Shown: positions 1-7,930, counted from the stretch's first letter. The stretch: 29,106 nt of DNA from Alphaproteobacteria bacterium UBA2966 (GCA_002348365.1 DEBC01000008.1:142639-171744); one strand, 5' to 3'. Numbers and translations are program-made. The notes: generated by a model from the sequence alone, not told the origin.

Positions 1-489
1 GCTCTGATGGCCTACGCCATCGGTCTACCCGCATACGTTCTGGTCAAGGTTCTCAGTCCGGCATATTTCGCCCGACAGGATACAGCCACGCCTGTGCGGA
101 TCGCGGCACTCTGCGTAGTCGTAAATCTGATCCTGAACCTCGCACTCATGTGGTGGTTGAAACACGTTGGATTGGCACTCGCGACAGCGCTGTCGGCCTG
201 GCTCAATTGTCTGTTGCTGGCACGGACTCTTTCCCGGCGTGGTGATTTCGTGATGGATCAGAGGTTGCGTAAGCGGCTACCCCTGACATTGTTGTCGACC
301 CTGATAATGGCGATTGGACTCGGCCTGCTGCATGTGGGGCTCGAGCCTTGGCTGGCGGGGAGCCTGCTCGACCGCGTGATGGCGGTCGTCGCACTGGCCT
401 CGGGGGGCGTGGGTTTGTTCGCCTGTGCGGCCTATGTCACCGGGGCTGCGCGACTTCACGACCTTCGAGCGTTTCGATCGGGTTCGTGA
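1..489 (+). CDS. murJ: Lipid II flippase MurJ (MviN), C-terminal part
   Basis: This reading frame is open from the first base of the window, so the 5' part of the gene lies outside; 162 codons remain of a protein that is usually about 510-530 residues. MurJ moves the lipid-linked peptidoglycan precursor across the inner membrane (known of the family). The visible part is a series of about five hydrophobic membrane segments separated by short basic loops, as expected for the last helices of the MOP-superfamily fold. The phrase with VKVLSPAYFARQDTATPVRI is typical of MurJ. The gene is followed by trpS, a neighbour pair I recall as common in alphaproteobacteria. The ATG at base 7 is an internal methionine, not the start. 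Confidence 0.93.
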   Translation, partial: ALMAYAIGLPAYVLVKVLSPAYFARQDTATPVRIAALCVVVNLILNLALMWWLKHVGLALATALSAWLNCLLLARTLSRRGDFVMDQRLRKRLPLTLLSTLIMAIGLGLLHVGLEPWLAGSLLDRVMAVVALASGGVGLFACAAYVTGAARLHDLRAFRSGS

Positions 490-492
490 CGG

Positions 493-521
493 TTGACCCT
501 CCCGCGCGCAGACGCCATAAC
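493..521 (+). promoter_or_regulatory. Candidate sigma-70 promoter for trpS
   Basis: TTGACC at 493-498 and CATAAC at 516-521 are separated by 17 bp, just after the murJ stop. This would give a trpS leader of roughly 80-90 nt. In that leader, bases around 542-567 can form a modest bulged hairpin (ATCC and TCGA pairing with TCGA and GGAT). No Trp-rich leader peptide was seen. Motif match only. Confidence 0.35.
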
Positions 522-611
522 TCCGCGCCTTGAAGCCGACGATCCTGTCGAGTTTGCAATCGAGGATTTTCCAGCCCGTCAGGATGGGCGCTAGCGAGTG
601 AGAGGCGCGCG

Positions 612-1610
612 ATGGACCGCATATTTTCTGGTGTGCAGCCGACGGGGAATCTCCACCTCGGAAACTATCTGGGTGCAATCCGGAATTGGGTGACGCTGCA
701 GGCTGACTACGAATGTATTTACTGCGTGGTCGATCTTCATGCGATCACTGTCGCTCAAGATCCGGACGAGCTACGTGCCAGCACGCGCGAAGTGGCGGCC
801 AGTTTGCTGGCGGCCGGGATCGATGCGAAAACCAGTATTCTCTTCAACCAGAGTCAGGTGAGCGCTCACGCGGAGCTTGCCTGGATCTTTAATTGTGTCG
901 CTCGCCTGGGTTGGCTCAACCGCATGACCCAATTCAAGGAGAAGGCAGGAAAGAACAGGGAAAACGCGAGCGTCGGCCTTTATGCCTATCCCAATCTCAT
1001 GGCGGCGGACGTGTTGGCATACAAGGCCACCCATGTCCCGGTTGGAGAGGATCAGAAACAGCACCTGGAGTTGTGCCGCGATATCGCTCAGGCCTTCAAC
1101 AGTCAGTATGGGGTGGAGTTCTTTCCGCTGACCGAGCCGTTGATATTCGGTGAGGCGACGCGTGTGATGAGCCTGCGTGACGGGACATCGAAAATGAGCA
1201 AGTCCGATTCCTCGGATAACACGCGGATCAATCTGACCGATCCCCCTGATCTCATCGCCAAGAAGATTCGCCGCGCCAAGACCGACCCTGAACCCTTGCC
1301 GGGGTCACCTGAAGGGCTGGAAACTCGACCGGAGGCCGCCAATCTGATCGGTATCTTCGCTGCCCTGTGCAACGACTCGGTCGAAGATACCTGTCGGCGC
1401 TTCGATGGAGCCCAGTTCTCCAAGTTCAAAGAGGAACTGGCAGACCTGGCGATCGCCGAACTGGCCCCAATTACAACCGAAATGCAGCGCCTGATGGACG
1501 ATCCCGCATATGTCGACTCAGTTCTTCGGGATGGCGCCGAGCGTGCGAGGGGGCTCGCCGCACCCATCGTTCAAGAGGCCCAGGAGATCGTGGGATTCTT
1601 GACATCGTAG
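612..1610 (+). CDS. trpS: Tryptophanyl-tRNA synthetase
   Basis: Class I aminoacyl-tRNA synthetase that charges tRNA-Trp in the cytoplasm. The 332-residue length matches bacterial TrpRS. The HIGH-type motif is in GNLHLGNYLGA (residues 12-22) and the KMSKS loop is present intact at residues 194-198 within a RDGTSKMSKSD context. The ATG at 612 follows a purine-rich GTGAGAGG stretch and gives the canonical start MDRIFSGVQPTGN. The gene lies 122 bases after murJ and probably has its own promoter. Nothing is missing from the catalytic core, and assignment is secure. Confidence 0.97.
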   Translation: MDRIFSGVQPTGNLHLGNYLGAIRNWVTLQADYECIYCVVDLHAITVAQDPDELRASTREVAASLLAAGIDAKTSILFNQSQVSAHAELAWIFNCVARLGWLNRMTQFKEKAGKNRENASVGLYAYPNLMAADVLAYKATHVPVGEDQKQHLELCRDIAQAFNSQYGVEFFPLTEPLIFGEATRVMSLRDGTSKMSKSDSSDNTRINLTDPPDLIAKKIRRAKTDPEPLPGSPEGLETRPEAANLIGIFAALCNDSVEDTCRRFDGAQFSKFKEELADLAIAELAPITTEMQRLMDDPAYVDSVLRDGAERARGLAAPIVQEAQEIVGFLTS

Positions 1611-1687
1611 CCTCTGCGAAGAGCAGCCTATCTCGTTGTTAATACAATATAAATTTCCGCCAATGCCGGCCTCGAGGTGGAGTCCCG

Positions 1688-2941
1688 ATGGCTATGTGGC
1701 TGTGGCCGGCGATGGACTTCAACGCCGTCTTGAGATACACTCCCTGGCAATCGGGGACTGGTTGTAGCCTATTGCGTTTGGGCAGCCTGCAATCGGATTG
1801 TGGGGCCCCGTTCTCCTGTTGGCCGGCGGCAGGGAACTGGTCCATGTTCTATCTTCAAATGTTCAGCAGCCGTTTCGAACGCGGTGTGCTCGGCCTCCTG
1901 GGCACGAGCGTTGTTTGTGTCTATCTGCTGGGCGCAGTGATGTTCACCATTCCAGGTGAAGCCCCGAAACCTCCCTCGTACGAACTGGCCGAGGTCGGTC
2001 CCGAAGATGGGCGGCGTCAGACCCCGCGAAGTTCGGGTAAGGCGTTACTGGCAAAGCGCGTCCTGCCGGCACCCGAAATCGTTCATGGACCCTTATTTGG
2101 ACGTCCAGCCGAGGTGGCGTTATTGGGCCAGATCAAGACGGCCCATGTAGCCGCGTTGCAAGTGGTGAGCGCCCGGGAACTGGATCAGAAGCTGTCGGCG
2201 CTTGATTACAGCTTGAGCGACATTCGGCGCGGCTCCGCGCCGGTTCCGCGATTGCAGCTCGCTAACTTACCGCCGGACCTCGCGGAAATTCACTCGGCGA
2301 AACAGAGGAAGCGGCTGTTCATCAAATTCATCCTGCCGCTCGTGCTTCAAGCCAACGAAAAAATCCTGTCTGAACGACGAAAGCTGCTCGAACTGCTTTC
2401 CCGAGACGGCGCACGGTCACAAGGGGAAGAGGAATGGCTCGCGGCGCTGGCAGATCGCTACGACGGCGACCCCATTGATCTCGAGGCCCTCGTCCCGCGC
2501 GTTGACGTCGTGCCGCCTTCTTTGGCCATTGCGCAGGCTGCCGAAGAATCAGGATGGGGAACGTCAAGATTCGCCGTGGAGGCAAACGCGGTTTTCGGTC
2601 AGTGGACATTTCGCAAGGGTACAGGTGTTGTGCCGGCCCGGCGTGATGCAGGAAAACGACACGAAGTTCGCTCATTCGAAGGGCTCCGCCACTCCGTCGC
2701 AGCTTACATGCACAATCTCAATATCCACTGGGCCTACAAGGAATTTCGTCGGGTACGCGAGGAGCTCAGAGAATCCAACTCACCTCTGACGGGCAAGGTA
2801 TTGGCGGGCACACTGAAGAAGTATTCGGAGCGGGGTCTCAAGTACATAAAGACCATTCGCACGATCATGCGGGTCAACGGTCTCAGCGCCTTCGACCGTG
2901 CCCGGCTTCAGGAAACTGACCCGCCCGGTTTCGGGACCTGA
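1688..2941 (+). CDS. Membrane-anchored Bax-like glucosaminidase
   Basis: Predicted peptidoglycan hydrolase of the glucosaminidase (Bax/FlgJ-like) family, which cuts the glycan strand next to N-acetylglucosamine. The catalytic domain occupies roughly the last 170 residues and contains the diagnostic stretch SLAIAQAAEESGWGTSRFA (glutamates in AAEESGWG are the candidate catalytic residues), then NAVFGQWTF and LRHSVAAYMHNLN. A single hydrophobic segment (GVLGLLGTSVVCVYLLGAVMF) precedes a proline-rich linker, implying a signal anchor with the enzyme in the periplasm. Start choice is open: ATG 1688 has a strong GAGGTGGAG ribosome site five bases away, but adds 52 unusual, Trp-rich, nearly uncharged residues; ATG 1844 (365 residues, AGGGAA upstream) gives a more normal N-terminus. 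It converges on the aldolase gene with a 4-base gap. E. coli Bax is the closest namesake, but orthology is not claimed. Confidence 0.82.
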   Translation: MAMWLWPAMDFNAVLRYTPWQSGTGCSLLRLGSLQSDCGAPFSCWPAAGNWSMFYLQMFSSRFERGVLGLLGTSVVCVYLLGAVMFTIPGEAPKPPSYELAEVGPEDGRRQTPRSSGKALLAKRVLPAPEIVHGPLFGRPAEVALLGQIKTAHVAALQVVSARELDQKLSALDYSLSDIRRGSAPVPRLQLANLPPDLAEIHSAKQRKRLFIKFILPLVLQANEKILSERRKLLELLSRDGARSQGEEEWLAALADRYDGDPIDLEALVPRVDVVPPSLAIAQAAEESGWGTSRFAVEANAVFGQWTFRKGTGVVPARRDAGKRHEVRSFEGLRHSVAAYMHNLNIHWAYKEFRRVREELRESNSPLTGKVLAGTLKKYSERGLKYIKTIRTIMRVNGLSAFDRARLQETDPPGFGT

Positions 2942-2945
2942 CGCG

Positions 2946-3716
2946 TCAATTCCGACGCACATTCTCCAAATTGGCGCTTACACCATCGCGGATGTGGTCG
3001 ATGTCCGCGCCAATGCCGATCAGCGTGTAGCCTCGATCGCGCATTTTGCGTGCGGCTTCCTGTCCGCCGGCACTCCCGCCGAGTGCCTTGCCTGACTTGA
3101 GGACACCGTCCTCGGAGGCCGCGAGCAATCCGGCTACTTCGTCTTCCTGGAATTGTCCCAGTTTGCCGATGCTTCCACTCATATCGAGAGGTCCCATATA
3201 AAATCCGTCAATGCCGTCGACTTGGGAGATTTCGTCCAGATTTTCCAGGGCGGTTTTTGATTCCACCTGCGCCAGGATCACGACGTTGTCCTCTGCATGT
3301 GCGGGGTAATCACTGGCGTTCAGGCCATAATCCGAGGCCCTCACATAGGAGTAGGCGGCACCCCTCTTCCCGTTGGGCGGGTACCGGCACGCGGACACCG
3401 CCGCGCGTGCCTGATCTGCGGTGTTCACTGACGGAAACATAATTCCTTCGATTCCCGCATCCAGTGCGCGCTTGACGTACACCGGATCGTGGCTCGGGAC
3501 ACGCATGATCGTCGTCGCATCTGTACCTGACACGGCCTGCATGATCCTGATGGCCGACATCAGATCTGCAGGCCCGTGCTCGTGATCGATGACGATTGCA
3601 TCAACGCCGGCCAAGGCCATGATTTCTGCTGCCATGGCATTTCCCATCATGGACCAGCCGCAATACGACTGTTCGCCAGCCTTCAAACGTGCTTTCAGGC
3701 GATTGGTTCGCATCAT
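2946..3716 (-). CDS. HpaI/HpcH-family 2-oxo-acid aldolase
   Basis: Class II, metal-dependent pyruvate aldolase family (HpcH/HpaI, including 2-keto-3-deoxy-sugar-acid and 4-hydroxy-2-oxoheptanedioate aldolases). At 256 residues it has the family's usual size. Visible family signatures are VIDHEHGPAD with the catalytic-type His45, MRVPSHDP with Arg72, YPPNGKRGAA, and the metal ligands Glu152 (QVESKTALEN) and Asp178 (GFYMGPLDMS). ATG 3716 has GGAG about ten bases upstream. It is the last gene of a minus-strand operon, 19 bases after the polysaccharide deacetylase, so it may act on a sugar acid released from wall or polysaccharide material; that link is inferred. The true substrate cannot be read from the sequence. 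Confidence 0.88.
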   Translation of the reverse strand: MMRTNRLKARLKAGEQSYCGWSMMGNAMAAEIMALAGVDAIVIDHEHGPADLMSAIRIMQAVSGTDATTIMRVPSHDPVYVKRALDAGIEGIMFPSVNTADQARAAVSACRYPPNGKRGAAYSYVRASDYGLNASDYPAHAEDNVVILAQVESKTALENLDEISQVDGIDGFYMGPLDMSGSIGKLGQFQEDEVAGLLAASEDGVLKSGKALGGSAGGQEAARKMRDRGYTLIGIGADIDHIRDGVSANLENVRRN

Positions 3717-3735
3717 TCAGTCGGTCTCCATATTT

Positions 3736-4881
3736 CTACTCCGCCCGGTTACGCGGTACGTAGAATTGCATTCCAAACCAGCGCCACAGCCCCTCCCGGG
3801 TTGGCAGTGTGCAATTGAACCGGGCGCGACCCGCCGGAAAGGCCTGGCTTGTTCTGATCTCAATTCGTCGCTCACCGAGCCTGGTCAGCGCTGCCGGACC
3901 ACCGCTTCCGGTAGAAGCGAAGCAACTGAGGCGATCAAGGGACGGAATCTCGGGGGAAACCGAGAAACCGAAGTGCGGTGGATTCTCGTCCAGAACGTAG
4001 TCCAGGGGCGTGATATCGGAAACCGGAAGGGGCAGGGCTGACGCCACCAGCTTGAGGCGATTGATCGAGCCGAAATTTTCGTTGAAGGGAAATCGGGGAA
4101 GATAGAATTGATCCGCCTCCGCGTGGGCGACTCCCGAGTGCTGACCGAGCGCCGCAACAAATCCCGCCTCGATGATTAGGCTTCGGACGGCGAGGCTGGC
4201 TTCACCATAGGGGTAGGCGAAGATGCGCGGAATTTCCCCGAGTTCCGCCTCGTAGCGTTCATTGGCTTTCTTGATTTCGGCGAGGATGCGCTCGGTTGAA
4301 GCGTCCGCCATATGCAGGTGAGACGCCGTATGATGTCCAATGGTTCCGCCGCCATCCCTGATTTCGCGGATTTGATCCCAAGACAGAAAGTTCGCAAACT
4401 TGGCGTCGACGGGGTCCGTGGCCACAAACACCGTGAAAGGAAGTCCGGCTTTTCTTAGTCGGGGCAGTGCCACGGTGTAGATGGATTGGTAGGCATCGTC
4501 GATCGTAATCGCGACCGTTTGTTTGGGGAGTGTGCGCCCGCTGCGAAACGCATCAATGATCTGCTCCAGCGGCAACACGTTGTAGCGGCCAGAAGCCAGT
4601 TCGGCGATATGAGCTTCAAATTGCTCGATTCGCACGTTCGTCGAGGGATAATCTCCCTCACCAAAGCGATGATACATGATGATGGACGCCGCGCTTTGAT
4701 CGGCTGTTACCGCAGCAGTCGTCGGCGCGGGAACCGCAGCATACGCCAGGGCCAATGCCAGAGCCGAGGAGCGAGATCGAATCCGCGCGGTTGCCGGCTG
4801 GCTGGAGCCCCGCGCGTGATTACGGGCAGGCCTGAACCGGCATAGCGGCGAGAGGAGATCGATAAGTCGACGCATGGTCAC
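3736..4881 (-). CDS. Secreted polysaccharide deacetylase (NodB fold)
   Basis: Carbohydrate esterase family 4-like enzyme, predicted to remove N-acetyl groups from a glycan. The NodB motifs are visible: ITIDDAYQS (Asp128-Asp129, with Ile in place of the usual Phe), HTASH at residues 184-188 with the two metal-binding histidines, and FAYPYGEA at 221-228. A hydrophobic stretch rich in Ala and Leu (about 40-57) suggests export, although the basic region before it is long, so the true start could be internal. The first codon is GTG at 4881, whose GTGA overlaps the stop of the upstream dipeptidase, implying translational coupling; ATG 4875 is the alternative. The last ~110 residues are outside the NodB core and I do not recognise them. 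Confidence 0.85.
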   Translation of the reverse strand: MTMRRLIDLLSPLCRFRPARNHARGSSQPATARIRSRSSALALALAYAAVPAPTTAAVTADQSAASIIMYHRFGEGDYPSTNVRIEQFEAHIAELASGRYNVLPLEQIIDAFRSGRTLPKQTVAITIDDAYQSIYTVALPRLRKAGLPFTVFVATDPVDAKFANFLSWDQIREIRDGGGTIGHHTASHLHMADASTERILAEIKKANERYEAELGEIPRIFAYPYGEASLAVRSLIIEAGFVAALGQHSGVAHAEADQFYLPRFPFNENFGSINRLKLVASALPLPVSDITPLDYVLDENPPHFGFSVSPEIPSLDRLSCFASTGSGGPAALTRLGERRIEIRTSQAFPAGRARFNCTLPTREGLWRWFGMQFYVPRNRAE

Positions 4882-5450
4882 ATCAACCGGGTTCCGGCGG
4901 CACTATCACTGAACAAAGGGAGACGGCGCGAATCATGGAGTTGATAGTGCCACCATTCGAGTCGGTAGTGGTCGAATCCTGCCATGGTCATGAGCCCCAA
5001 AAGCAGTGCGCGATTCCGTTGCGCCGTTGAGTTTATCTCCTGCGATCCATGGTGCGCACGATCGGAAAACTCGTCGAATCCCGTCCCCATATCCAGTTCG
5101 GCCCCGGTGGAATCCAGCAGAGTTAGATCGATTGCGGCACCGCGCGAATGCGGAGAGCCGCGTCGTGGGTCGGCGACAAATTCTGCATCGGGCGTGTGGG
5201 TCCACAGCGCCCATTGCGCTTCGGTCGGACGAAATCCATCAAGGATTTTCAAGCGCAGCCCCAAAGGTGCCGCGAGTTCGACAACACGCCGCAGTAGCGA
5301 AGAGGCTTCGGAGTGAAGAAAACAGGCATTCCGACGATATATGGGTGCGCCCGTGAAGTTCTGGTCGGTCGCGTAGGCGAGTTCGATATCGACATCAAAT
5401 TCGGATCGTGTGATCTCGACGAGGGGCATATTCTGGACGGCATGTATCAC
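4878..5450 (-). CDS. D-Ala-D-Ala dipeptidase, VanX/DdpX family (peptidase M15D)
   Basis: Zinc dipeptidase that hydrolyses D-alanyl-D-alanine. At 190 residues it is close to DdpX and VanX lengths. The catalytic set is complete: Arg74 in LDGFRPTEAQ, zinc ligands His101 and Asp108 in SPHSRGAAIDL, and Glu165 plus His168 in EWWHY. No signal peptide is evident, so it is probably cytoplasmic, as VanX is. No vanH, vanA or vanRS gene is nearby, which argues for wall-peptide recycling or D-Ala use rather than vancomycin resistance. The start could be GTG 5450 or ATG 5429 (MPLVEITRSEF); neither has a strong ribosome site. It heads the minus-strand operon and is divergent from tsaB with 56 bases between. 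Confidence 0.92.
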   Translation of the reverse strand: MIHAVQNMPLVEITRSEFDVDIELAYATDQNFTGAPIYRRNACFLHSEASSLLRRVVELAAPLGLRLKILDGFRPTEAQWALWTHTPDAEFVADPRRGSPHSRGAAIDLTLLDSTGAELDMGTGFDEFSDRAHHGSQEINSTAQRNRALLLGLMTMAGFDHYRLEWWHYQLHDSRRLPLFSDSAAGTRLM

Positions 5451-5506
5451 AAAGCTGCCGGACGATGCTACTACGACAGTGCATTCAGTAACTGCCAGGA
5501 TTTCAG

Positions 5507-6193
5507 GTGAACCTTCTTGCCTTTGATACGTCGGTCGGCGTGTGTTCGGTAGCCATTCGCAAGGATGAGCACGTTGTTGCGCGCCGGCACGAAACCTTGT
5601 CCAAAGGGCATGCCGAACGGATCGTACCCATGATCCAGTCGGTTTTGACAGAAGCGGACGTCAGGTACGGCGAGATCGACTTCATTGCTGTGACAGTGGG
5701 CCCCGGGACATTTACCGGCATTCGCATTGGATTGTCGGCTGCCCGCGGGATTGCATTGACGACAGGTGTGCCGGTGATCGGTGTGCCGACCCTGGATGTC
5801 ATTGCCGAAGGGGCTCGCGCCCTTGGTTCTCTCGACAAGCAATCGGCCATCACAGTGTTTCACGACGCCCGTCGAGACGAATTGTTCTGTCAGGTGTTCC
5901 CGCGGGTCACGGATGATTCGCCATCATCGCCGAGTCTGATAACGCTTGTCGATGCCTTATCCATAATACCGAGTGGCGGTGCGACGGTTGTCGGCAGCGG
6001 CGTGAGCCGATTGAAGGACCGGATCGTCAGCGAACGGCCCGATGTCACGATTTCCGATGCGCCAGATTCTCCCGACGCTGTTCACCTGGCCAGCATCGGA
6101 ACTGCGCTCGCCAGACGTGGTCTGACGGAGAAGTGGCCGCCGGAGCCTCTCTATATACGCGCGCCCGATGCTCGCCTGCCGGCCGGTCCATAG
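5507..6193 (+). CDS. tsaB: tRNA threonylcarbamoyladenosine biosynthesis protein TsaB
   Basis: TsaB is the non-catalytic Kae1-like partner of TsaD in making t6A37 on ANN-decoding tRNAs. The protein (228 residues, family usual 220-235) begins with the ASKHA-type motif LLAFDTSVGVCSVAI, followed by HAERIVPMIQ and the conserved TVGPGTFTGIRIGLSAARG. The start is GTG at 5507, supported by an AGGA six bases upstream and by immediate homology from residue 2. It is divergent from the dipeptidase gene and followed by rimI, the common tsaB-rimI pairing. Secure. Confidence 0.96.
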   Translation: MNLLAFDTSVGVCSVAIRKDEHVVARRHETLSKGHAERIVPMIQSVLTEADVRYGEIDFIAVTVGPGTFTGIRIGLSAARGIALTTGVPVIGVPTLDVIAEGARALGSLDKQSAITVFHDARRDELFCQVFPRVTDDSPSSPSLITLVDALSIIPSGGATVVGSGVSRLKDRIVSERPDVTISDAPDSPDAVHLASIGTALARRGLTEKWPPEPLYIRAPDARLPAGP

Positions 6194-6212
6194 GCTTTGG
6201 CAAGATGAATCC

Positions 6213-6695
6213 GTGACGACAAGAATTCGTCCCATCTCGGTCGCGGCTGCCGACATCGTGGCCATCCTGCACGCTGACATATTCTCCGGCCATCACGACG
6301 AATGTTGGTCCCGCGAATTTCTCGGCAAGATCCTGTCAACGCCGGGTACAACCGCCTTTGTCGCTCTCGACAACGAAGTGGAAGAAGAAAGCCCGATCGG
6401 ATTCGCCGTGATTCGGATCAGCGGTGAGGAAGGCGAGGTCCTGTCACTCGGTGTGACGGCAACGATGCGGCGGCGAGGTGTCGGCGGCGCCCTGCTTAAG
6501 AATGTGCTTCGATTCGCGGCGGAAGTCGGGACGACATCGATGGTGTTGGAAGTTGCCGAAAACAACACGCCGGCAAGGGAACTCTACCGACAGCACGGTT
6601 TCGTAGTGGTGGGCCGGCGTCGGGACTATTTCCGCCACGGTAACGCGCGGATCGATGCCATCATTCTCCGCGCTTCGACACCTCCTGTGACTTGA
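6213..6695 (+). CDS. rimI: Ribosomal-protein-alanine N-acetyltransferase RimI
   Basis: GNAT-family acetyltransferase; RimI acetylates the N-terminal alanine of ribosomal protein S18 (family knowledge). The acetyl-CoA binding motif is LGVTATMRRRGVGGALL, followed by LEVAENNTPARELYRQHGFVVVGRRRDYF, a classic RimI ending. GTG 6213 gives 160 residues and places the fold at the N-terminus; ATG 6168 in the same frame would overlap tsaB by 26 bases and add 15 non-conserved residues. Neither has a clear ribosome site. Position after tsaB supports RimI over a generic GNAT. Its stop is 4 bases from the stop of the convergent tusA-like gene. Confidence 0.9.
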   Translation: MTTRIRPISVAAADIVAILHADIFSGHHDECWSREFLGKILSTPGTTAFVALDNEVEEESPIGFAVIRISGEEGEVLSLGVTATMRRRGVGGALLKNVLRFAAEVGTTSMVLEVAENNTPARELYRQHGFVVVGRRRDYFRHGNARIDAIILRASTPPVT

Positions 6696-6699
6696 CGCT

Positions 6700-6948
6700 T
6701 TACGATTTGCGAATGCGCAGTATGTGTGCGCTGGAATCCGGAACTGGCTCCAGGCTCAGGACCGTGTGACCCTCTTCGCGGACGGATCGAGGCACATTTT
6801 CAAGGGGTTCTCCGGGAGGTATTCGAATCTCAGCAACTTCACCAGACTGCATTCGCTCCACTAACAACTTAGTTTTCACAAAAGTGATCGGACAGACGTC
6901 ACTTGTTATATCTAGGAAGTGGACAGGTGTTTCAGTCACTAGATTCAT
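6700..6948 (-). CDS. TusA/SirA-like sulfur-carrier protein
   Basis: Small (82-residue) protein of the TusA/SirA fold. The active-site cysteine is in SDVCPITFVKTKLLVE near the N-terminus, where canonical TusA has CPxP; here the second proline is replaced (CPIT). The rest fits the family: GEVAEIRIPPGEPLENVPRSV in place of the DP...DIP stretch, then EEGHTVLSLEP. Family members carry persulfide sulfur for tRNA thiolation or other sulfur transfer; which applies here is unknown. It is on the opposite strand from its neighbours, converging on rimI and divergent from mucR across an AT-rich control region. Confidence 0.82.
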   Translation of the reverse strand: MNLVTETPVHFLDITSDVCPITFVKTKLLVERMQSGEVAEIRIPPGEPLENVPRSVREEGHTVLSLEPVPDSSAHILRIRKS

Positions 6949-6978
6949 GTTTCAGCAATAAAGACTCTGTTTCCCTTG

Positions 6979-7006
6979 TATAATGAAGTATAAGACGTAA
7001 ATTATA
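6979..7006. promoter_or_regulatory. AT-rich bidirectional promoter/operator between tusA-like gene and mucR
   Basis: A perfect TATAAT lies on the plus strand at 6979-6984. Minus-strand -10-like hexamers overlap it: TATACT (complement of 6987-6992) and TATAAT (complement of 7001-7006). No good -35 was found for either direction. The block 6979-7008 is unusually rich in TpA steps compared with its GC-rich surroundings. MucR/Ros proteins are reported to bind AT-rich sites with TpA steps and to repress their own genes, so this is a plausible autoregulatory target. mucR itself has GAGG close before its ATG. Confidence 0.45.
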
Positions 7007-7042
7007 TACGGAGCACATGAGGTTTAGAGGACAAAGAGGTTA

Positions 7043-7456
7043 ATGGTAGAACAGACGGATAACAGTGAACTGCTTGCACTGACCACTGATATAGTTGCTT
7101 CACATGTATCAAATAACTCTGTATCTGTGGTGGAGTTGCCGCAATTAATACAACAGGTTTATGGCGCATTAGCGGTCGTGGGTGGCGTGGTCCAACCAGC
7201 CCCCGAGCGTCCGAAACCCGCCGTGCCGATCAAGAAATCGGTGATGCCCGATTACATCATTTGCCTAGAAGACGGCAAGAAACTGAAAATGCTCAAGCGG
7301 CATATCAAAACTCGCTATGATCTCACTCCGGACGAGTACCGCGAACGATGGGGATTGTCGCCGGACTACCCCATGGTCGCGCCAAATTATGCGTCTCAAC
7401 GCAGCGATTTGGCGAAAAAGATCGGCTTGGGAACAAAACGCCGCCGCCGCAAGTAA
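7043..7456 (+). CDS. mucR: MucR/Ros-family transcriptional regulator
   Basis: Zinc-finger-type DNA-binding regulator typical of alphaproteobacteria; family members control exopolysaccharide, motility, cell cycle or virulence genes. The 137-residue protein has the MucR core in its C-terminal half: PDYIICLEDGKKLKMLKRHI, then YDLTPDEYRERWGLSPDYPM and VAPNYASQRSDLAKKIGLG. Only one cysteine is seen in the finger region, as in some MucR proteins that lack the first Cys of Ros. The N-terminal 50 residues match the usual multimerisation region in character. Base composition at the gene's 5' end is more AT-rich than its neighbours. The target genes here are unknown; the adjacent fur gene follows after 39 bases. 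Confidence 0.93.
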   Translation: MVEQTDNSELLALTTDIVASHVSNNSVSVVELPQLIQQVYGALAVVGGVVQPAPERPKPAVPIKKSVMPDYIICLEDGKKLKMLKRHIKTRYDLTPDEYRERWGLSPDYPMVAPNYASQRSDLAKKIGLGTKRRRRK

Positions 7457-7495
7457 TTGGCACGCCAAACCAGTGGCATGATATAGATCATCCAC

Positions 7496-7930
7496 ATGGC
7501 TTCACGGCTCGAACGTCTGTGCATCCAAAAAGGCATGAAAATGACCGGCCAGCGCCGGCTCATTGCGCGTGTGTTGTCCGAATCGGAAGACCATCCAGAC
7601 GTTGAGGCGGTGTATCGCCGGGCCAGCGAACACGATCCGAAGATCTCGATTGCGACCGTCTACCGAACCGTACGCCTGTTCGAGGAGGCGAGTATCCTGG
7701 ACCGTCATGACTTCGGTGACGGTCGTGCGCGTTACGAAGAGGTTCCCGAGGAGCACCACGACCACCTCATCGATATCCGAAGTGGTAGGGTCCTGGAATT
7801 CCACGACACGGAAATCGAACAACTGCAGGAACGCATAGCGGAGCGTCTCGGCTACAAGCTCGTTGGTCACCGGCTCGAGCTTTATGGTGTTCCACTCGAT
7901 GCAGACGGTGACGAGCCTACCGACACATAA
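7496..7930 (+). CDS. fur: Ferric uptake regulator family protein (Fur/Mur)
   Basis: Metal-responsive winged-helix repressor, 144 residues. The DNA-binding part is recognisable in KMTGQRRLIARVLSESEDHP and ISIATVYRTVRLFEE. The metal-binding part has EEHHDHLID. The CxxC structural-zinc motif of E. coli Fur is absent (HHDHLIDIRSG), which is usual for alphaproteobacterial Fur/Mur, where the protein often senses manganese as well as iron. ATG 7496 is chosen because residues 1-13 (MASRLERLCIQKG) match the conserved N-terminus; ATG 7541 has a better AAAAGG site but would cut helix 1. A weak extended -10 (TATAGA 7482-7487, with TTGGCA at 7457) suggests a separate promoter with a very short leader. Confidence 0.92.
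   Translation: MASRLERLCIQKGMKMTGQRRLIARVLSESEDHPDVEAVYRRASEHDPKISIATVYRTVRLFEEASILDRHDFGDGRARYEEVPEEHHDHLIDIRSGRVLEFHDTEIEQLQERIAERLGYKLVGHRLELYGVPLDADGDEPTDT

Noticed and set aside
1621..1660. Promoter in the AT-rich stretch after trpS
   Set aside because: TACAAT and TATAAA resemble -10 hexamers, but no acceptable -35 lies at 16-18 bp upstream of either.
4878..5450. Vancomycin-resistance locus
   Set aside because: The VanX-type enzyme is complete, but no vanH, ligase or VanRS genes flank it, so a resistance cluster is not supported.
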